A stretch of 64,000 nucleotides of DNA from Bacteroidales bacterium (GTDB lineage Bacteria > Bacteroidota > Bacteroidia > Bacteroidales > VadinHA17). A model generated the notes under the pieces. It was not told where the DNA came from. It did no database searches and saw only the letters and a program-made list of their open reading frames with translations. Both the position numbers and the translations under genes were made by a program. Positions 62,689 through 64,000 of this stretch are shown in pieces (positions within the stretch are counted from its first letter, which is position 1; every line of letters begins with the position of its first letter). The stretch spans positions 1 to 64,000 of the forward strand of contig JADJLX010000006.1 of the NCBI GenBank assembly GCA_016709865.1, read 5' to 3'.

Positions 62689-62825
62689 CTTATTCAAACC
62701 AATGGTCATTTTATGACCTTTTGATCTGCAAAACGCTTACCTTTATGAAAATCAGGCTCTCTAAACAAGAGTGTTAGTCAGAACCTTTCGCCATACATGA
62801 TTGTTAGCGTAAACATTAAAGTCAA

Positions 62826-64000
62826 ATGAGAATACTTTTAACAGGAGCAACAGGTTATATTGCACAAAGATTATTACCTGTCTTATTAGGGAGTGGAAAT
62901 GAGGTAATCTGTTGTGTTCGCGATAAAGCCAGGTTCGATTCAGCGAAGTACAGGTCAGATTCTGTTTCTGTGATAGAAGTAGATTTTTTAAAACCTGAGA
63001 CTCTTAACATAATTCCATCTGACATCGATGCTGCTTACTATCTTATTCACTCGATGTCTACCTCCTCAGGCAATTTTGAAACAATGGAGGAGACATCTGC
63101 AGTCAATTTTAAGAATTGCATTCAGCAGACCAAAGCCCTTCAGGTTATTTACCTGAGCGGGATTGTAAATGAGGAAAAATTATCCAAACATCTGACAAGC
63201 AGAAAGAATGTAGAAAGAATACTCGGATCCGGGTCGTATTCATTAACAACACTCCGGGCAGGAATAATTATTGGTTCCGGTAGTGCATCCTTCGAAATTA
63301 TACGCGACCTGGTTGAAAAACTACCTGTAATGATTGCCCCGAGATGGCTCGCTACCAGATCGCAGCCTATTGCAGTACGAAATGTTATTGAGTTCCTTTC
63401 AGGAGTACTGCTGAGTGAAACAACATTTAATAACAGTTATGATATTGGCGGACCAGATATCATGACATATAAACAGATGCTTCTGAGATTTGCAGCTGTG
63501 AGGGGCTTAAAACGATGGATTGGCATAGTTCCGGTTATGACACCCAAGCTGTCGTCTTACTGGTTATATTTCATTACATCTACCTCCTATTCACTTGCAC
63601 AAAACCTTGTCGACAGTATGAAAGTTGAGGTTATCTGTAAGGATAATAACCTGAAAGAGTTATTCGGAATTACTCCTGTCAGTTATGAGGATGCTATCAA
63701 AGAAGCCTTTGAGAAGATTGAATTGAACCAGGTCCCTTCAAGCTGGAAAGACGCACTTACATCCAATACTCTGAATGATGGAATTGCAAGGTATGCTGAA
63801 GTCCCTGTTCACGGATGCTTTTTTGATTACCGCAAACTACGGCTTAATGACAGCGACAGGGCTCTCGATAAAATATGGTCAATAGGCGGGAAAAACGGCT
63901 GGTATTATGGCGACTGGCTCTGGGTAATCCGCGGTTTTATTGATAAGCTGTTTGGCGGTGTTGGTCTGAGGAGGGGAAGGAAAAACCAGACAGAAATCTC
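62826..64000 (+). CDS. Extended SDR / NAD(P)-binding epimerase-like protein with DUF2867-like tail, runs off the window
   Basis: The ATG at 62826 gives MRILLTGATGYIAQRLLPVLLGSGNEVICCVRD, an NAD(P)-binding Rossmann start (GATGYIA). The motif DAAYYLIHSM and the later VIYLSGIVNEEKLSKHLTSR, TTLRAGIIIGSGSASFEIIRDLVEKLPVM and YDIGGPDIMTYKQML are typical of atypical extended SDRs (COG0702-like). From about residue 300, HGCFFDYRKLRLNDSDRALDKIWSIGGKNGWYYGDWLWVIRGFIDKLFGG matches the DUF2867 tail. The frame is open to the last base, so the C-terminus is missing here. Substrate unknown. Confidence 0.88.
   Translation, partial: MRILLTGATGYIAQRLLPVLLGSGNEVICCVRDKARFDSAKYRSDSVSVIEVDFLKPETLNIIPSDIDAAYYLIHSMSTSSGNFETMEETSAVNFKNCIQQTKALQVIYLSGIVNEEKLSKHLTSRKNVERILGSGSYSLTTLRAGIIIGSGSASFEIIRDLVEKLPVMIAPRWLATRSQPIAVRNVIEFLSGVLLSETTFNNSYDIGGPDIMTYKQMLLRFAAVRGLKRWIGIVPVMTPKLSSYWLYFITSTSYSLAQNLVDSMKVEVICKDNNLKELFGITPVSYEDAIKEAFEKIELNQVPSSWKDALTSNTLNDGIARYAEVPVHGCFFDYRKLRLNDSDRALDKIWSIGGKNGWYYGDWLWVIRGFIDKLFGGVGLRRGRKNQTEI

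Noticed and set aside
1..64000. tRNA or rRNA genes
   Set aside because: No cloverleaf or conserved rRNA sequence was noticed on either strand; a covariance-model scan was not possible.

Overview
The window looks like a chromosome segment of a Bacteroidota bacterium, most likely Bacteroidales or a related marine/anaerobic lineage. The evidence is a T9SS type A sorting domain, a decayed DUF5686 outer-membrane protein, GldG-family ABC accessory genes, a TAnnTTTG-type promoter, and several Bacteroidota-style glycoside hydrolases and lipoproteins. No rRNA, tRNA or CRISPR array was found. All positions and family calls come from reading the sequence; no database was searched.

1-14.6 kb, almost entirely minus strand. 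Transcription runs from a cupin gene through two TetR regulators and a small membrane protein into a complete tripartite RND efflux system (TolC-like, adaptor, pump). It then continues into a DUF2141 protein, a metallophosphoesterase lipoprotein, an outer-membrane barrel-like protein, a phospholipase A1-like barrel and a fused CDP-alcohol phosphatidyltransferase/GtrA gene. The distal end is decayed: the phospholipase is frameshifted, the fused transferase has lost its catalytic segment, and a DUF5686 gene survives only as a shredded pseudogene. Two matching palindromes upstream of one tetR and of the cupin gene look like operators.

14.9-22.6 kb, plus strand. This is a coherent putative nitric-oxide module: an NsrR/IscR-like Rrf2 regulator, a two-subunit haem-copper oxidoreductase, a PepSY membrane protein, two DUF438-hemerythrin-PAS proteins and a DUF1858/DUF2249 protein. 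The oxidoreductase has the Cu-A ligands of subunit II replaced and an Asp where subunit I should have a metal-binding His.

22.6-24.8 kb, minus strand: a PKD lipoprotein, the C-terminal remnant of a T9SS-secreted protein and an exported protein of unknown function.

24.8-34.2 kb, minus strand: a defence island. It holds an AbiE-like pair, a TIR-like protein and hsdS in an overlapping gene chain, then a DUF1883-TIR protein, a DUF2188 protein, hsdR and a YgjP-like metallopeptidase. No hsdM is present. Upstream of the chain lies a nested inverted-repeat operator and then a truncated metallophosphoesterase cut by an IS21-family element (34.34-36.92 kb).

36.9-50.9 kb: a carbohydrate locus with a CsxA-like GH2 exo-glucosaminidase (frameshifted, visibly more GC-rich), a four-helix-bundle protein among GAGTG-type hairpins, a GH3 enzyme, two exported Gfo/Idh/MocA oxidoreductases, a GH127-like beta-L-arabinofuranosidase and a pectate-lyase-like beta-helix protein. 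No SusC/SusD pair is present.

51-59.1 kb, minus strand apart from one lipoprotein: an operon of a NEW3-domain protein, two ABC ATPases, two ABC-2 permeases, a GldG-like protein and a DUF4340 protein. 59.3-64 kb, plus strand: a membrane-anchored AraC-type regulator, an acyltransferase-3 protein, an exported beta-rich protein and a nucleoside-diphosphate-sugar-epimerase-like SDR that runs off the window.
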